Shown here piece after piece: positions 1-8,993 of a stretch of DNA of 64,000 nt. The notes below the pieces were generated by a model that was not told where the DNA came from, ran no database searches, and saw only the letters and a list, made by a program, of their open reading frames with translations. The DNA is from Natrarchaeobius oligotrophus (GTDB lineage Archaea; Halobacteriota; Halobacteria; Halobacteriales; Natrialbaceae), in the NCBI RefSeq assembly GCF_003841465.1, contig NZ_REFZ01000008.1, positions 62,001-126,000 of the forward strand. The letters are read 5' to 3'. A program made the translations under genes and the position numbers. How positions within the stretch are numbered: position 1 is the first letter of the stretch; each line of letters opens with the position of its first letter.

Positions 1-906
1 TGGCGTCCCGTCTTCGACGACGCAGGCGTCGAGGCTCGTCCCGCCCATATCGACGGTGATGAGATCCTCCCGGCCGGTTTCGCGGCCGACGTGGGACGCG
101 CCGATGAGACCGCCGGCCGGACCCGAGAGGATCGTGTGAACCGGTGCGTCAGTCGCGCGCTCGGCGGCGAGCGTTCCGCCGCCCGACCGCGTGACGAAAA
201 ACGGCGCGTCGAATCCCTCGCTCTCGAGCGCGGCCGCGAGGTTCCCGACGTACGTCTCGAAGACGGGTTTGACGTAGGCGTCCATCACCGCCGTGCTCGT
301 CCGTTCGTACTCTCGGTACTCGCGGGAGACGTCGCTCGAGATGGAGACGCTGACGTCGGGGTCGACGTCGCGGACGATCCGAGCGGCCCGCCGCTCGTGG
401 TCCGGGTTCCGGTAGGCGTGGAGGAAGCAAATCGCGATCGCCTCGACGCCGTGGGACTCGATCAGGTGCGTCGCTGCCTCCTCGACTGCGGCTTCGTCGA
501 GCGGTTCGACCTCCGAGCCGTCGGCGGCCAGCCGCCCCGGAACGCCGACGCGTCGTCGCCGGTCGACGAGCGACTCCGGTTTCTCGTACCGAATGTCGTA
601 CATCGACCCCCGCTCGACGTTGGTGCGACCGATCTCGTAGACGTCCCTGAACCCCTCGTTCGTGATGATCCCGGTCGTCGCACCCTCGCGCTCGAGGACG
701 GCGTTCAGGCCGAGCGTCGTGCCGTGGACGAACGCGTCGGTCTCCTCGAGCGTCGCGCCGACGTTCTCGATCGAGGAGACGACGCCCGCTTCGGGCTCCT
801 CCGGCGTCGTCGAAACTTTTTCGACGGTAACCTCGCCGCTCGAGCGGTCGAACGTGATCGCGTCGACGAACGTCCCGCCGACGTCGACTGCCAGTCGTTC
901 TGTCAC
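1..906 (-). CDS. hyuA: Hydantoinase/oxoprolinase family protein, HyuA-type subunit (C-terminus beyond window)
   Basis: The first 302 residues of a HyuA-type subunit are visible. This family carries out ATP-dependent opening of hydantoins or 5-oxoproline, usually together with a HyuB subunit that would lie beyond the window. The start is the GTG at 904-906: an in-frame TGA lies three codons upstream, so no other start is possible. Visible family marks are VDVGGTFVDA near residue 8 (first phosphate-binding loop of the actin-like ATPase fold), VHGTTLGLNAVLEREGA, ITNEGFRDVYEIGR, and near the cut end ILSGPAGG and DMGGTSLD. The reading frame is open to base 1. It is divergent from the FAD oxidoreductase, with a 151-base shared upstream region. 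The family is clear; the substrate cannot be told. Confidence 0.88.
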   Translation of the reverse strand, partial: MTERLAVDVGGTFVDAITFDRSSGEVTVEKVSTTPEEPEAGVVSSIENVGATLEETDAFVHGTTLGLNAVLEREGATTGIITNEGFRDVYEIGRTNVERGSMYDIRYEKPESLVDRRRRVGVPGRLAADGSEVEPLDEAAVEEAATHLIESHGVEAIAICFLHAYRNPDHERRAARIVRDVDPDVSVSISSDVSREYREYERTSTAVMDAYVKPVFETYVGNLAAALESEGFDAPFFVTRSGGGTLAAERATDAPVHTILSGPAGGLIGASHVGRETGREDLITVDMGGTSLDACVVEDGTP

Positions 907-1057
907 GTGATATCACACCTCAATAATCGACTCGATGACGCCGAAACAAATAGACGTTGCGTCGACGAAAGCGAGAACGGAGACGGGGTGGGACGCCGGC
1001 TCGGTTTCCGCCTCGCATTCGGCCGACAGTTATGGGGATAGAGCGGCTAGGTATCGT

Positions 1058-2215
1058 ATGCACGTCGTCGTGCTCGGTGCGGGATACGCGGGGATTTCGG
1101 TGACGCGAAGGCTCGAGCGCCGGCTTCCCTCGGACGTCGAGCTCACGCTGGTCAACGACTCGCCCGACCACCTTATCCAGCACGAACTCCACCGCGTCAT
1201 CAGGCGGCCCGAACTCGCCCCGGAGATCACCGTCTCGCTCCCCGAAGTGCTCGATCGCGCGGCCGTCCAGGTCGCGCGGGTGGAACGGATCGACCGCGAC
1301 GAACGGACGGTCGTCCTCTCGAACGAGCGGCTGTCCTACGACGTCGCGGCGGTCTGTCTGGGTGCGGAGACGGCGTACTACGGACTCGAGGGCGTCCGCG
1401 AGCACGCGACGCCGCTCAAGCGACTCTCGCACGCCCACCGGATTCGCTCGCGCGCGCTCGAGGTCCTCACCGACGGCGGAGCGCGGATCGTCGTCGGCGG
1501 AGCCGGCCTCTCCGGGGTTCAGGTCGCCGGCGAACTGGCCGCGCTCGCGCGGGAGAGAGACCCCGACGCCACCGTGGCGCTCCTCGAACAGTTCGATTCC
1601 GTCGCGCCGCAGTTTCCCGCGAACTTCCAGCGAGCCGTCGATCGGGCCCTTTCGGACGCGGGCGTCGAGGTGCGCACGGGCGCGACCGTCGAGACCGCCG
1701 ACGAGCGCGCCGTTCACCTCGAAGCGGGCGAGCGGATTCCGTTCGACCAGTTCGTCTGGACTGGCGGTATCCGCGGACCGGACGCCCTCGACGGTGAGCG
1801 GCCGACGGTCCGCAGCGACCTCCGACTCGGCGAGCGCACGTTCGCGCTGGGAGACGCCGCTCGAGTCGTGGACGAAGACGGCGACCCCACCCCGGCGAGC
1901 GCCCAGGCGGCCGTACGCCAGGCGCGGACGGCGGCGGCGAACGTGACGAAACTGGTCGAGGCGCTGGGGGAAACCGGAACCGCCGACGCCGGCTTCGAAC
2001 CCGAACTGGACCGGTTCTCCTTTCGCGCACCCGGCTGGCTCGTCAGCGTCGGCGACGATGCGGTCGCACAGGTCGGGCCCGCGGTCCTCACCGGCCGCCC
2101 CGCGAAAGCGCTGAAATCCTCCGTCGGCGTGGGCTATCTCTCGTCGGTCGGCGCGACCGGAGCCGCGGTCGGCCGCGCCCGGTCGGAGTTCGATCCGCGA
2201 CGCTACCTCGATTGA
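1058..2215 (+). CDS. NAD(P)/FAD-dependent oxidoreductase, NDH-2-like
   Basis: A 385-residue flavoprotein of the pyridine nucleotide-disulphide oxidoreductase class, closest in layout to type II NADH dehydrogenases, which pass electrons from NADH to quinone at the inner face of the membrane. The FAD-binding motif GAGYAG lies at residues 7-12, a second Rossmann motif GGAGLSG near residue 147, and the late FAD motif TFALGDAA near residue 265. An open frame extends upstream to an ATG at 935, but the start at 1058 puts the FAD motif at the very N-terminus, as in the family. The C-terminal region (KSSVGVGYLSSVGATGAAVGRARSEF) is short and could be a membrane contact. It could instead be a sulfide:quinone-type reductase; I do not see the paired catalytic cysteines of that group. 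Confidence 0.85.
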   Translation: MHVVVLGAGYAGISVTRRLERRLPSDVELTLVNDSPDHLIQHELHRVIRRPELAPEITVSLPEVLDRAAVQVARVERIDRDERTVVLSNERLSYDVAAVCLGAETAYYGLEGVREHATPLKRLSHAHRIRSRALEVLTDGGARIVVGGAGLSGVQVAGELAALARERDPDATVALLEQFDSVAPQFPANFQRAVDRALSDAGVEVRTGATVETADERAVHLEAGERIPFDQFVWTGGIRGPDALDGERPTVRSDLRLGERTFALGDAARVVDEDGDPTPASAQAAVRQARTAAANVTKLVEALGETGTADAGFEPELDRFSFRAPGWLVSVGDDAVAQVGPAVLTGRPAKALKSSVGVGYLSSVGATGAAVGRARSEFDPRRYLD

Positions 2216-2305
2216 ATTCCGGAACCGACGTGGGTCGAAATCGCGCGCGGACACGCCCTCGAGTACCCACCCGAAAACGGAACGGGCCGCCCGCGAAACG
2301 CACGG

Positions 2306-3283
2306 TCAGGTCCAGCGATCCAGTCCCGTCTGCGTGACGCTCTCTTCGATGCGCTCGAAGCCGCGTTCGACCTCCTCGGCGTCGACGTCCCACTCGTCGG
2401 TGACGTACGCCCTCGCGGCCTCGAGATCCGGCTCGAGCGTCGGATCGAACGCGTAGTCGTCGGTCACGTTGGGCTGTCGGAACAGCTGTCGAACGCGGTC
2501 GCCGTACTCGACGCTGTCGCCGCGGGCCTCGAGGACGCTCCAGAGGTCGCCGTGTTCGGTGATCTCCGCGATGGCCGTCTTCGGACCGATCCCCGAGACG
2601 CCCTCGTTGAAGTCGGTGCCGATGAGGATCGCGGCGTCGACGAGCTGTTCGAGGGTGAGGTCGTGGCGCTCGAGGGTCGCCGCGAGGTCCATCAGTTCGG
2701 GATTCCCCTTGCTCGTCAGCTGGCGAAGCGTCAGCGGCGCGCCAAAGAGCAGGGCGTCGTAGTCCTCGGTCCCGACGTAGTCGGCGTCGCCGCGGCGGAC
2801 GATGTGGGCCGCCTGGGCCTCGCCCTCGGCGGGAGCCTCGATGATCGGGACGTCGAGCAGGCCCAGCAGTTCGCGGCTCGTCTCCTGGATCGTCGGCGTC
2901 AACCGCTGCGTGCGCGATTCCAGCTGGGCGATCGCGACCTCGTCACCTTCCTCGCGGGCCACCTCGAGCTGTTGTTCGTACGTCTCGCGTTGCTCGCGGC
3001 GCGACTCGATCTCGTCGGCTTTGAGTTCGGAGGGACCGCCGTCGAACACCATCACCGGCGTGACGTCGTGTTCGAAGAACTTGGGGAGTCCCTGAACGAT
3101 CCCCACGAGGTTCGCCACCTCGATACCGTCCGGCGTCGTGTACGCGGCGCTGTTGGTCCACTTGACCGTCGTCGTCAGATACCGGTAGAGCCAGTTGTGC
3201 GCGTCGACGGCGACGACGCCCTCGACCTCGTCGAAGGGAATCTCCTCGATGACGGCGATCTCCCGGAGTGCAGCGTTTCCCAT
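2306..3283 (-). CDS. fen: Flap endonuclease 1 (FEN1)
   Basis: A 325-residue structure-specific nuclease that cuts 5' flaps during Okazaki-fragment maturation and long-patch base excision repair. The N domain begins [10 protein letters not shown], then [19 protein letters not shown] and VMVFDGG, which carry metal-binding aspartates. The I domain has [27 protein letters not shown] and IGTDFNEG, supplying the remaining acidic ligands and the helix-hairpin-helix ([10 protein letters not shown]). The C-terminus ends QTGLDRWT, which fits a PCNA-binding PIP box. The frame is open a further 34 codons upstream, but the family begins at MGNA, so base 3283 is chosen. It converges with the FAD oxidoreductase across a 90-base gap. 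Confidence 0.95.
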   Translation of the reverse strand: MGNAALREIAVIEEIPFDEVEGVVAVDAHNWLYRYLTTTVKWTNSAAYTTPDGIEVANLVGIVQGLPKFFEHDVTPVMVFDGGPSELKADEIESRREQRETYEQQLEVAREEGDEVAIAQLESRTQRLTPTIQETSRELLGLLDVPIIEAPAEGEAQAAHIVRRGDADYVGTEDYDALLFGAPLTLRQLTSKGNPELMDLAATLERHDLTLEQLVDAAILIGTDFNEGVSGIGPKTAIAEITEHGDLWSVLEARGDSVEYGDRVRQLFRQPNVTDDYAFDPTLEPDLEAARAYVTDEWDVDAEEVERGFERIEESVTQTGLDRWT

Positions 3284-3574
3284 CGTCGTACCGTTCGGAG
3301 GGCTGGGATTTGAATCGTTGGCTTCTCCCCGCTCGGACGTCTTACCGCGACGACCGGACGGATCACGAGCACGGACCGAACTCACGCGCCCAGTTCCGGA
3401 CCGACAGACTCGAGGCCGACGCGGGCCGTCGGCACCATCAGTCGCCAGCTACCATCAACAGTCAAGTACGTCCGTTTGAAAGTCAGGTACTACTGAACAT
3501 GCTACTCGGGGACACGATAGACGTTCGAACGGGTACTCTCAGACGGCGGACGTTTCATCGGTGAGTTCACTCGG

Positions 3575-5713
3575 ATGAACCCAGGAACGCTCAGTCGGCG
3601 ACGCTACGTGGCTGTTGCGACAGGATTCGCGGTTAGCGGTGACGGTCTACCGGGCGGAATCCACCAGGTGTCGATGGAGGACGCCGAAGCGACCGTGCAA
3701 GACCCAGAGATCGTCTGGGATCGGACGATCAACGGTGAAATCAGCGTTACTCACGACGGAGGATATCTCTTCGTGAGTGCTGGTGAACAGCCGGCGACCG
3801 CGATCGACCTGGACGATGGAACGGAGGCCTGGCAGGCTACCGATGGACGCGGCGTGCACGTGCTCGGCGAGGAGACGATGTACGTCGGTGGCCAATTAGG
3901 TGCGAGCGGTGTGCAGGATGGAACGCACGCGATCGACCGCAGCACCGGAGAAACCGTTTGGCAGGTGGACGTCGATTTCCCACCCGTCGGGCAACTCGGA
4001 AGCGTTCTGATACTGGTAGATAGAGTCGACGGTCAGCTTTTCGGACTGGACGCGAGCGACGGAGAGTCGCGCTGGGAGTTTACCGCAGATGCGCAACTGT
4101 CGAGGTGGACCGTCTCTTCGACGGACGACCTCTACGTCGGGGGTCAAGATGGACGGGTTACAGCCATCGACGTCGAGACCGGTGAACAGCGATGGAGCGT
4201 CGATCCGGAGCTCCCATCGACCTGGGTGGATCCGAACGTCGTCGACGGTGACGACGTCTACGTGGGAAGTCACTGGGGAACGGTCGTGAAACTCGACGGG
4301 GAGACCGGTGAAGAACGCTGGCGCAACGAGGTCGGAAACGCCGATATTGAAGGCGCGCCTGGTACGTCGGGGATGTACCTCGAAGATCACCTGTACGTGT
4401 TGAGCCACAGCCCGACGCAGATCGAGGCGCTCGAGCCGGAAACGGGAGAGACCGCGTGGACGCACGAGTTGGAGGGGACGCCGGAGGGCGCCGTGATCGA
4501 TGGCGAGATCGTGTATCTGGGCGCGGGCGACGAGACGGTTAAAGCGATCGACGCCGAGGACGGCGCTCTCGAGTGGCAATCCGATATACGCGGACGGAGT
4601 GGAACGCCCGCGTTGGTCGACGGTCGATTGTACGTCGGCAGCCGTACCGATCAGCTATACGCGCTCGATGCGGAAACGGGGGACGAGTACTGGTCGATAG
4701 AAACCCCCGATTGGGTTCGCCGGCAGCCGATCGTTCGGGACGAGACGATTATCGCGAGCGTGAGGGGCTTCGATCACGCCGACGGTCGCGTCTTCGCTAT
4801 CGGGGAAGCGGACGAAGAGACGGATGAAAGCCGAGAGTCCTCGCTGGTACCGGTTGCCGCTGCCGGAGGTATCGGAGCGGCCACACTGCTCGGCGGGTAT
4901 CTATTCGCACGTCGGAGACGCAGCGGAGACGATGACGCGACCGCACCCGACGCGGAATCGAACGGGAACTCGGACGAACGAGCAGCGTCGTCCGCTTCGG
5001 AATCGGAGACGACCGGCTCCGTTCCGTCGCTTCGATCGCAAGCCGAAACCGTCCGGAACGCAGCCGAGGCCGCCCGCGAGAAAGGCGACTTCGAGGAAAC
5101 GCTCGAGGCGTACGATCGGGCCACAGACCGCTATCGCGCGGCGCTCGACGACGCGGGTGACGAAGCGGCCGATCTGCGAGTCGCAATCGACGATCTCCGC
5201 GCCGAGCGCCGCTCCGTCCGACAGCTCGTCGACCAGCGAGAAGAGCTTCGGGACACGCTCGGCGTTGCCGAGCGAAGCCTTCACGAGGCGATCGTCGCCC
5301 ACGTCGAAGGGGAAGGAACCCTCCCCCGGATCCGCTACCGGCAAGCGCGTGACGCCTACGACGACGCGTTGGAACTGCTCGGAGAAGCCGATCGCGATCC
5401 GCTCGAGGCTCCCCTCTCCGTACCGATCGAGTTCGAGGGATCGCACCCCCCGTCGGAGGTGACGAACCTCCCGGGCGCGTCCGAACGGGAAATCGAGGTG
5501 CTTGCGAAAGCGGGAATCGAGACGATCGACGACCTCGCGTCTGACGACGACCTCCCGGGGAGCGTCGCCGATTCGGAGGGGCTGTCCGAGGAGTTGATCG
5601 GTCGATTGCGCCCCCTCTTGTGGTGGTACGGGGACGGCGAGGTGACGTTCGACACCCGCGAGGCGATCGAACGGCGACGGAGCCACGCCTCGACTGGACT
5701 GGACGCATTGTGA
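3575..5713 (+). CDS. Tat-type signal, PQQ-like beta-propeller, transmembrane, coiled-coil/HhH protein
   Basis: A 712-residue single-pass membrane protein. The N-terminus has SRRRYVAVATGFAV, a probable twin-arginine signal. Residues about 45-415 contain repeated blades ending in forms of ALDAxTGExxW (for example AIDLDDGTEAWQ, AIDVETGEQRW, KLDGETGEERW, ALDAETGDEYW), the signature of a PQQ/BamB-like propeller. A membrane helix (about 424-446, PVAAAGGIGAATLLGGYLF) is followed by RRRR, so the rest should be cytoplasmic. That part has an acidic linker, helical repeats with coiled-coil character (about 490-610), and a terminal helix-hairpin-helix-like region (EVTNLPGASEREIEVLAKAGIETIDDLAS). Third codon positions look less GC-biased than in neighbouring genes, which may mean recent acquisition. 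Function unknown; it could be an exterior sensor linked to a cytoplasmic partner. Confidence 0.85.
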   Translation: MNPGTLSRRRYVAVATGFAVSGDGLPGGIHQVSMEDAEATVQDPEIVWDRTINGEISVTHDGGYLFVSAGEQPATAIDLDDGTEAWQATDGRGVHVLGEETMYVGGQLGASGVQDGTHAIDRSTGETVWQVDVDFPPVGQLGSVLILVDRVDGQLFGLDASDGESRWEFTADAQLSRWTVSSTDDLYVGGQDGRVTAIDVETGEQRWSVDPELPSTWVDPNVVDGDDVYVGSHWGTVVKLDGETGEERWRNEVGNADIEGAPGTSGMYLEDHLYVLSHSPTQIEALEPETGETAWTHELEGTPEGAVIDGEIVYLGAGDETVKAIDAEDGALEWQSDIRGRSGTPALVDGRLYVGSRTDQLYALDAETGDEYWSIETPDWVRRQPIVRDETIIASVRGFDHADGRVFAIGEADEETDESRESSLVPVAAAGGIGAATLLGGYLFARRRRSGDDDATAPDAESNGNSDERAASSASESETTGSVPSLRSQAETVRNAAEAAREKGDFEETLEAYDRATDRYRAALDDAGDEAADLRVAIDDLRAERRSVRQLVDQREELRDTLGVAERSLHEAIVAHVEGEGTLPRIRYRQARDAYDDALELLGEADRDPLEAPLSVPIEFEGSHPPSEVTNLPGASEREIEVLAKAGIETIDDLASDDDLPGSVADSEGLSEELIGRLRPLLWWYGDGEVTFDTREAIERRRSHASTGLDAL

Positions 5714-6178
5714 GCAATACGCTCTCACGGAGGCGCTTTCCGGAACTGGGATCGATCCTGCGACTACTACCCGGACTCGCGCGGTGCGCCACTGGAGTTC
5801 CGGGTGCGAACGCGAGCATCCCGATACCGGCGACGCAGTCGGGGCAGTACGTTCTCGTGACGGCCGCGTAGCGGTCCGCCACGCGGAACGCGGCTCGCTC
5901 GAGGGGTGCACCACCCGGTCGTCGGGAATCGGATCGCCGCAACGATCGCAGACGGGTTCGGGACCGTCTTGGGGGTCGGGTACCCATACACCCGACGTAT
6001 TTCGTTCGCGCGTCCCTCCGTTCTGCAGTTCGGTGCGAGTAGTTCCAGCCCTGACGATCGAACTGATCGGTACTAGCAGTGCTCCGTTCGATGAATCGAG
6101 AGAGCGTCTCGCGCTCGAGTCGATCGAAACGGTTCGCGAGCGAGAATCGACAGCACGGGCGAGCGCCGACGTCGCGAC
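5714..6178. other. Gap between propeller protein and GNAT; holds a possible broken zinc ribbon
   Basis: This 465-base stretch between two convergent genes has no intact gene I can support. On the minus strand it contains the two halves of a small zinc-ribbon-like coding sequence in different frames, described separately. The stretch from about 6000 to 6178 shows nothing recognisable. Confidence 0.5.
5800..5990 (-). pseudogene. Possible frameshifted small zinc-ribbon protein
   Basis: On the minus strand one frame reads VCDRCGDPIPDDRVVHP (cysteine codons starting at 5950 and 5941). A different frame then reads ERAAFRVADRYAAVTRTY followed by CPDC (cysteine codons starting at 5846 and 5837). Joined, they make a CxxC...CxxC zinc ribbon with about 31 residues between the pairs, a normal spacing. 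The two pairs are 104 bases apart, which is not a multiple of three, so they cannot be read in one frame. The break lies at about 5890-5915. I found no ATG or GTG in frame before the first pair, and neither half ends at a nearby stop. A decayed gene is likely, but chance resemblance is possible. Confidence 0.35.
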
Positions 6179-6823
6179 TCAGCCGGTATCCGTCTCCGGC
6201 GGCCGCCGTCCGCGACGAGACTCGAGGAACGACTCCTCGGCGTCCGAGAGCTCGCGCTCGCGAAACTCCTCGAGGCCGGCCCGGTAGCGCTCGCGACGCG
6301 CGTCGTCGTCCGATTCGTCGCGGTTCGAAACCGCACCCGCGTCGCCGTCCGCGTTCGTCACCCCGGGCGAGGCTTCCTCGCTTCGATCGCCGCGCTCGAG
6401 CGGCGGCGGATACTCGAGCAGCAACTCGGCGATGCCGGTCGTCTCGCCGGTGTAGCCGAAGCCGGTCCGGTAGAGGGCCTCGTAGGCGAACGGGTTGTTG
6501 ACGGCGATCCGGAGGCGATCGTAGCCACGCGACAGGGCGCGCTCGCGGACGAGCGCGAGCAGTTCCGGACCGATCCCCTCGCCGCGACGGTCGCGGTCGA
6601 CGGTCACGTACCGAATCCACAGCGTCCGCTCGTCGGTTCGGTCCTCGTTGAACGACGCGGCGGCGACGACGTCACCGTCCGCGTTCCGGGCGACCGCCTT
6701 CCCCGTGTTCGTCATGACGAACTTCCCGGCGTAGCTGAATCGCTCGTGATCGAGTCGAAGTTTCGGACCGTCGGACGGCCAGCCGAGCAGTTCGCAGTTC
6801 ACGGCGAACCGTGGGGTCGCCAC
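6179..6823 (-). CDS. GNAT family N-acetyltransferase
   Basis: A 214-residue protein with a GCN5-type acetyltransferase domain in its first two thirds. IRYVTVDRDRRGEGIGPELLALV carries the acetyl-CoA pyrophosphate loop (RRGEGIG), followed by RIAVNNPFAYEALYRTGFGYTGE, the usual last strand-helix pair. The last 70 residues are acidic then Arg/Glu-rich (RRERYRAGLEEFRERELSDAEESF) and probably helical. The start chosen is a GTG at 6823 (VATPRFAVNCELLGW); the frame is open to a TTG at 6883, which would run close to the divergent gene's promoter. The substrate is unknown; such enzymes acetylate small molecules or protein N-termini. Confidence 0.82.
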   Translation of the reverse strand: MATPRFAVNCELLGWPSDGPKLRLDHERFSYAGKFVMTNTGKAVARNADGDVVAAASFNEDRTDERTLWIRYVTVDRDRRGEGIGPELLALVRERALSRGYDRLRIAVNNPFAYEALYRTGFGYTGETTGIAELLLEYPPPLERGDRSEEASPGVTNADGDAGAVSNRDESDDDARRERYRAGLEEFRERELSDAEESFLESRRGRRPPETDTG

Positions 6824-6919
6824 CGCAAAGAGAGTGGCGGGCGGCGCCGACCGATGGCGACCGATCTGGCTCCTGCCGGTCAAACCCTTTTGGCGACGGT
6901 CGTGGTAAGGCAGGCTACG

Positions 6920-7471
6920 ATGAGCGCCGAATCCGATAACACGTCAGCGTTCGGTATCGAGAGCTCCTGGGGCTGGTCGGTCGGCGGCGCCCTCGGCGGC
7001 GCGATCGGTGCGGCAGCGTTCGGCCTCCTGATGTGGGCGGTCGATCCGGAGGTGCTCGCCGTCGCGATTCCGGCGATCTACGGCCTCGATCCCGTCGGCG
7101 TCATCGGCTGGGGGATCCACGTCGCACACGGGATCGTCCTCGGCCTCGTCTTCGGGTTCGTCGTCACCCGCGAGACGATCGTCAGCGTCCTGAAGGCGAG
7201 CCCCGAAACGGACGCGCTCTCGCGCACGAACCTGACCCTCCGGGTCATCGCCGCCGGCTTCGTCTTCGGGCTGGCGATCTGGGCGATCCTCCCGCTGCTC
7301 GTCCTCCCCGTCTGGCTCGAGGCGGTCGGAACCCAAGCCGCCGGCGATTTCCCGGCGATCGCCGTCGAGAGCCTCCTGGGTCACGTCCTGTTCGGCACGG
7401 TCCTCGGAATCGTCTTCGCCGCGAGCGTCGACCTGCGCGATCGGGACCCCGAGACGTCTCTCGAGGAGTGA
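6920..7471 (+). CDS. Four-helix integral membrane protein, unknown function
   Basis: A 183-residue protein with four clear membrane helices at about residues 14-36, 50-75, 92-120 and 140-165 (for example GALGGAIGAAAFGLLMWAV and AGFVFGLAIWAILPLLVL). His62 and His65 (GIHVAH) and His148 (LLGHVLFG) fall in or near helices, so metal or haem binding is conceivable but not shown. The ATG at 6920 is chosen because the upstream open frame overlaps the divergent GNAT gene. I do not recognise a named family. It is divergent from the GNAT gene, and no operon partner follows closely. Confidence 0.8.
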   Translation: MSAESDNTSAFGIESSWGWSVGGALGGAIGAAAFGLLMWAVDPEVLAVAIPAIYGLDPVGVIGWGIHVAHGIVLGLVFGFVVTRETIVSVLKASPETDALSRTNLTLRVIAAGFVFGLAIWAILPLLVLPVWLEAVGTQAAGDFPAIAVESLLGHVLFGTVLGIVFAASVDLRDRDPETSLEE

Positions 7472-7547
7472 GCGGACGTCACCTCACTCGCCCATTTTTC
7501 GAAACCGTCGTGGACCACTCCGACCCACCGACGCTCGAGTGCACCGC

Positions 7548-8021
7548 TTAGAAGCGGTTCCGCCAGCGTTGCGTGCCCAACACTTCGTCTTTCATCGCCG
7601 AACAGTGTTCGTTCGCTCGCCGCTGTTCGAACTCGTGGGTGAGATCGTCGACGCACTCCTCCCAGGAGCCGCCGATCGACGACCAGTACTCGAGGACGCT
7701 GTCTCTGTCCCAGCCCTCCGGAAGACCGTCGAGGCCGTCGACGTCCTCGTCGACGACGTCCGTCAGCGCCTCGCCGTCGGTCGTCTCGGTGGCGTCGTCG
7801 TCTTCGAGATCGCTGTCTTCGAGCGCCGACGAACGATAGACCGCCGAGCCGACCGACTCGAGGCCGACGACGTAGGCCGGACTGTCGTCGCTCGCGTCCA
7901 CGTCCGTCAGTTCGTCGTCGCCCTGCGGGAACGCGACCCCCTCGGTGAGAACGGCCGCGACGACGCCGCGACCGGACGGCGTGGCAACGACGTCGCCCTC
8001 CTCGTACCTGGTGTCGCTCAT
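7548..8021 (-). CDS. Conserved-looking haloarchaeal hypothetical protein
   Basis: A 157-residue acidic soluble protein. The N-terminal 65 residues (TRYEEGDVVATPSGRGVVAAVLTEGVAFPQGDDELTDVDAS) look like a small beta domain of the kind used for binding or promoter-proximal sensing, with G-V repeats. An Asp/Glu/Thr-rich linker follows. The C-terminal part (DRDSVLEYWSSIGGSWEECVDDLTHEF) is helical and carries two cysteines. The ATG at 8021 is used because the residues before it look non-coding. No family assignment is made and no catalytic motif is evident. It is divergent from the small membrane protein at 8261. Confidence 0.75.
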   Translation of the reverse strand: MSDTRYEEGDVVATPSGRGVVAAVLTEGVAFPQGDDELTDVDASDDSPAYVVGLESVGSAVYRSSALEDSDLEDDDATETTDGEALTDVVDEDVDGLDGLPEGWDRDSVLEYWSSIGGSWEECVDDLTHEFEQRRANEHCSAMKDEVLGTQRWRNRF

Positions 8022-8260
8022 GTCTGAGCGTTCGACCGCCGGGTGCGTAATGCCGGTGCACGGACGTGCAAGTGCCGGTGCGGAGATCGATGGGAAATCG
8101 ATAAGCGGTCGTGCGACAAACACCCGCGGAGGACCGAATTACGACTGACGCACCTCGAGCGACGAACTTCGAGAAACCGATCAATGAGAGACGATCGACG
8201 CACGACGGCCCACGACGAACGGATCGCCTCGAGACGCTGGCGGCGGTCCGGAGGAACGTG

Positions 8261-8488
8261 ATGGACGTCCGCGAGTGGCTCGAGCGGGTGCGAGCACAGC
8301 GGTGGGGGATGGTGGTCGATCTGGCGTTCGCCGTCGCCTGGGTGACGATGGTCCACGCCCTCTTTCTGGTTCTCGACGGACCCGACTGGGCGTACTACGG
8401 CTTCATGCTCGCGGGCGTCGTCGCCTACTTCGGATTCATGGGAAGTCTCGAGCGCGCGCGAGCGGACCGAGAGCGGTCGAACGAGTAA
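8261..8488 (+). CDS. Small two-helix membrane protein
   Basis: A 75-residue protein with a basic amphipathic N-terminus (MDVREWLERVRAQRWG) and two membrane helices (VVDLAFAVAWVTMVHALFLVL and YYGFMLAGVVAYFGFMGSL), ending in a charged tail. The frame is open upstream to 8111, but that part lacks the GC-rich third positions of real genes here and reads as low-complexity charged sequence, so ATG 8261 is chosen. The function is unknown. It converges with the universal stress gene. Confidence 0.72.
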   Translation: MDVREWLERVRAQRWGMVVDLAFAVAWVTMVHALFLVLDGPDWAYYGFMLAGVVAYFGFMGSLERARADRERSNE

Positions 8489-8529
8489 CGAACCGGAACG
8501 CCGATCACGTTCGCGATTGCGAACGGCCG

Positions 8530-8991
8530 TCAGTCTTCCTTTCGAACGTCGACGACGAGCACCGGAATATCGGTCGTCCGGAGCGTTCGCTCGGCGACGC
8601 TGCCGAGCAGGACGCGCCGGACGCCGCCCCGTCCCGCCGAGCCCATGACGATCAGGTCGACGTCGTTGTCGTCGGCGTAGTCGGCGATCTTCCGGTGCGG
8701 GCTGCCCGCGACGATCGCCTCGGTCACGTCGACGTCGCGGTCGGCCGCGCGCCTGCTCACGCCGGAGACGGCGTCTCGAGCGCGTTGCTCGAGTTCGGGC
8801 AGGTCGCCGAAGTCGCCCTGTCTGAAGCGGTCGATCTGTTCCGCGCCGACGGCGACCCCCATCGCGTCGAGGTCGACGACGTACAGCGCGTGGACGTCGG
8901 CGTCGTAGGTGGCGGCGAGGTCGACCGCGTGTTCGATGGCGGTTTCGGCAACGGGGCTTCCGTCCGTCGGAACGAGTATCGTGTCGTACAT
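8530..8991 (-). CDS. Universal stress protein, UspA family
   Basis: A 153-residue single-domain Usp protein. It begins MYDTILVPTDGSPVAE and ends with the ATP-binding pattern GSAGRGGVRRVLLGS followed by IPVLVV, so it probably binds ATP. It lies 2 bases after the stop of the SSS symporter and is probably the last gene of the acs-DUF4212-symporter transcript. Such Usp genes commonly accompany haloarchaeal transporters and may modulate them, but that role is inferred from position only. Confidence 0.93.
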   Translation of the reverse strand: MYDTILVPTDGSPVAETAIEHAVDLAATYDADVHALYVVDLDAMGVAVGAEQIDRFRQGDFGDLPELEQRARDAVSGVSRRAADRDVDVTEAIVAGSPHRKIADYADDNDVDLIVMGSAGRGGVRRVLLGSVAERTLRTTDIPVLVVDVRKED

Positions 8992-8993
8992 GG

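Noticed and set aside
3295-3330. GGATTTGAATC resembling a tRNA T-loop on the minus strand near the FEN1 start
   Set aside because: The flanking bases do not form a five-pair T stem, and no acceptor or anticodon arm can be drawn.
4797-6620. Long minus-strand open frame of 607 codons opposite the propeller gene and GNAT
   Set aside because: Arg/Ser/Pro-rich composition typical of the antisense frame of a GC-rich gene, with no domain; it overlaps two well-supported genes.
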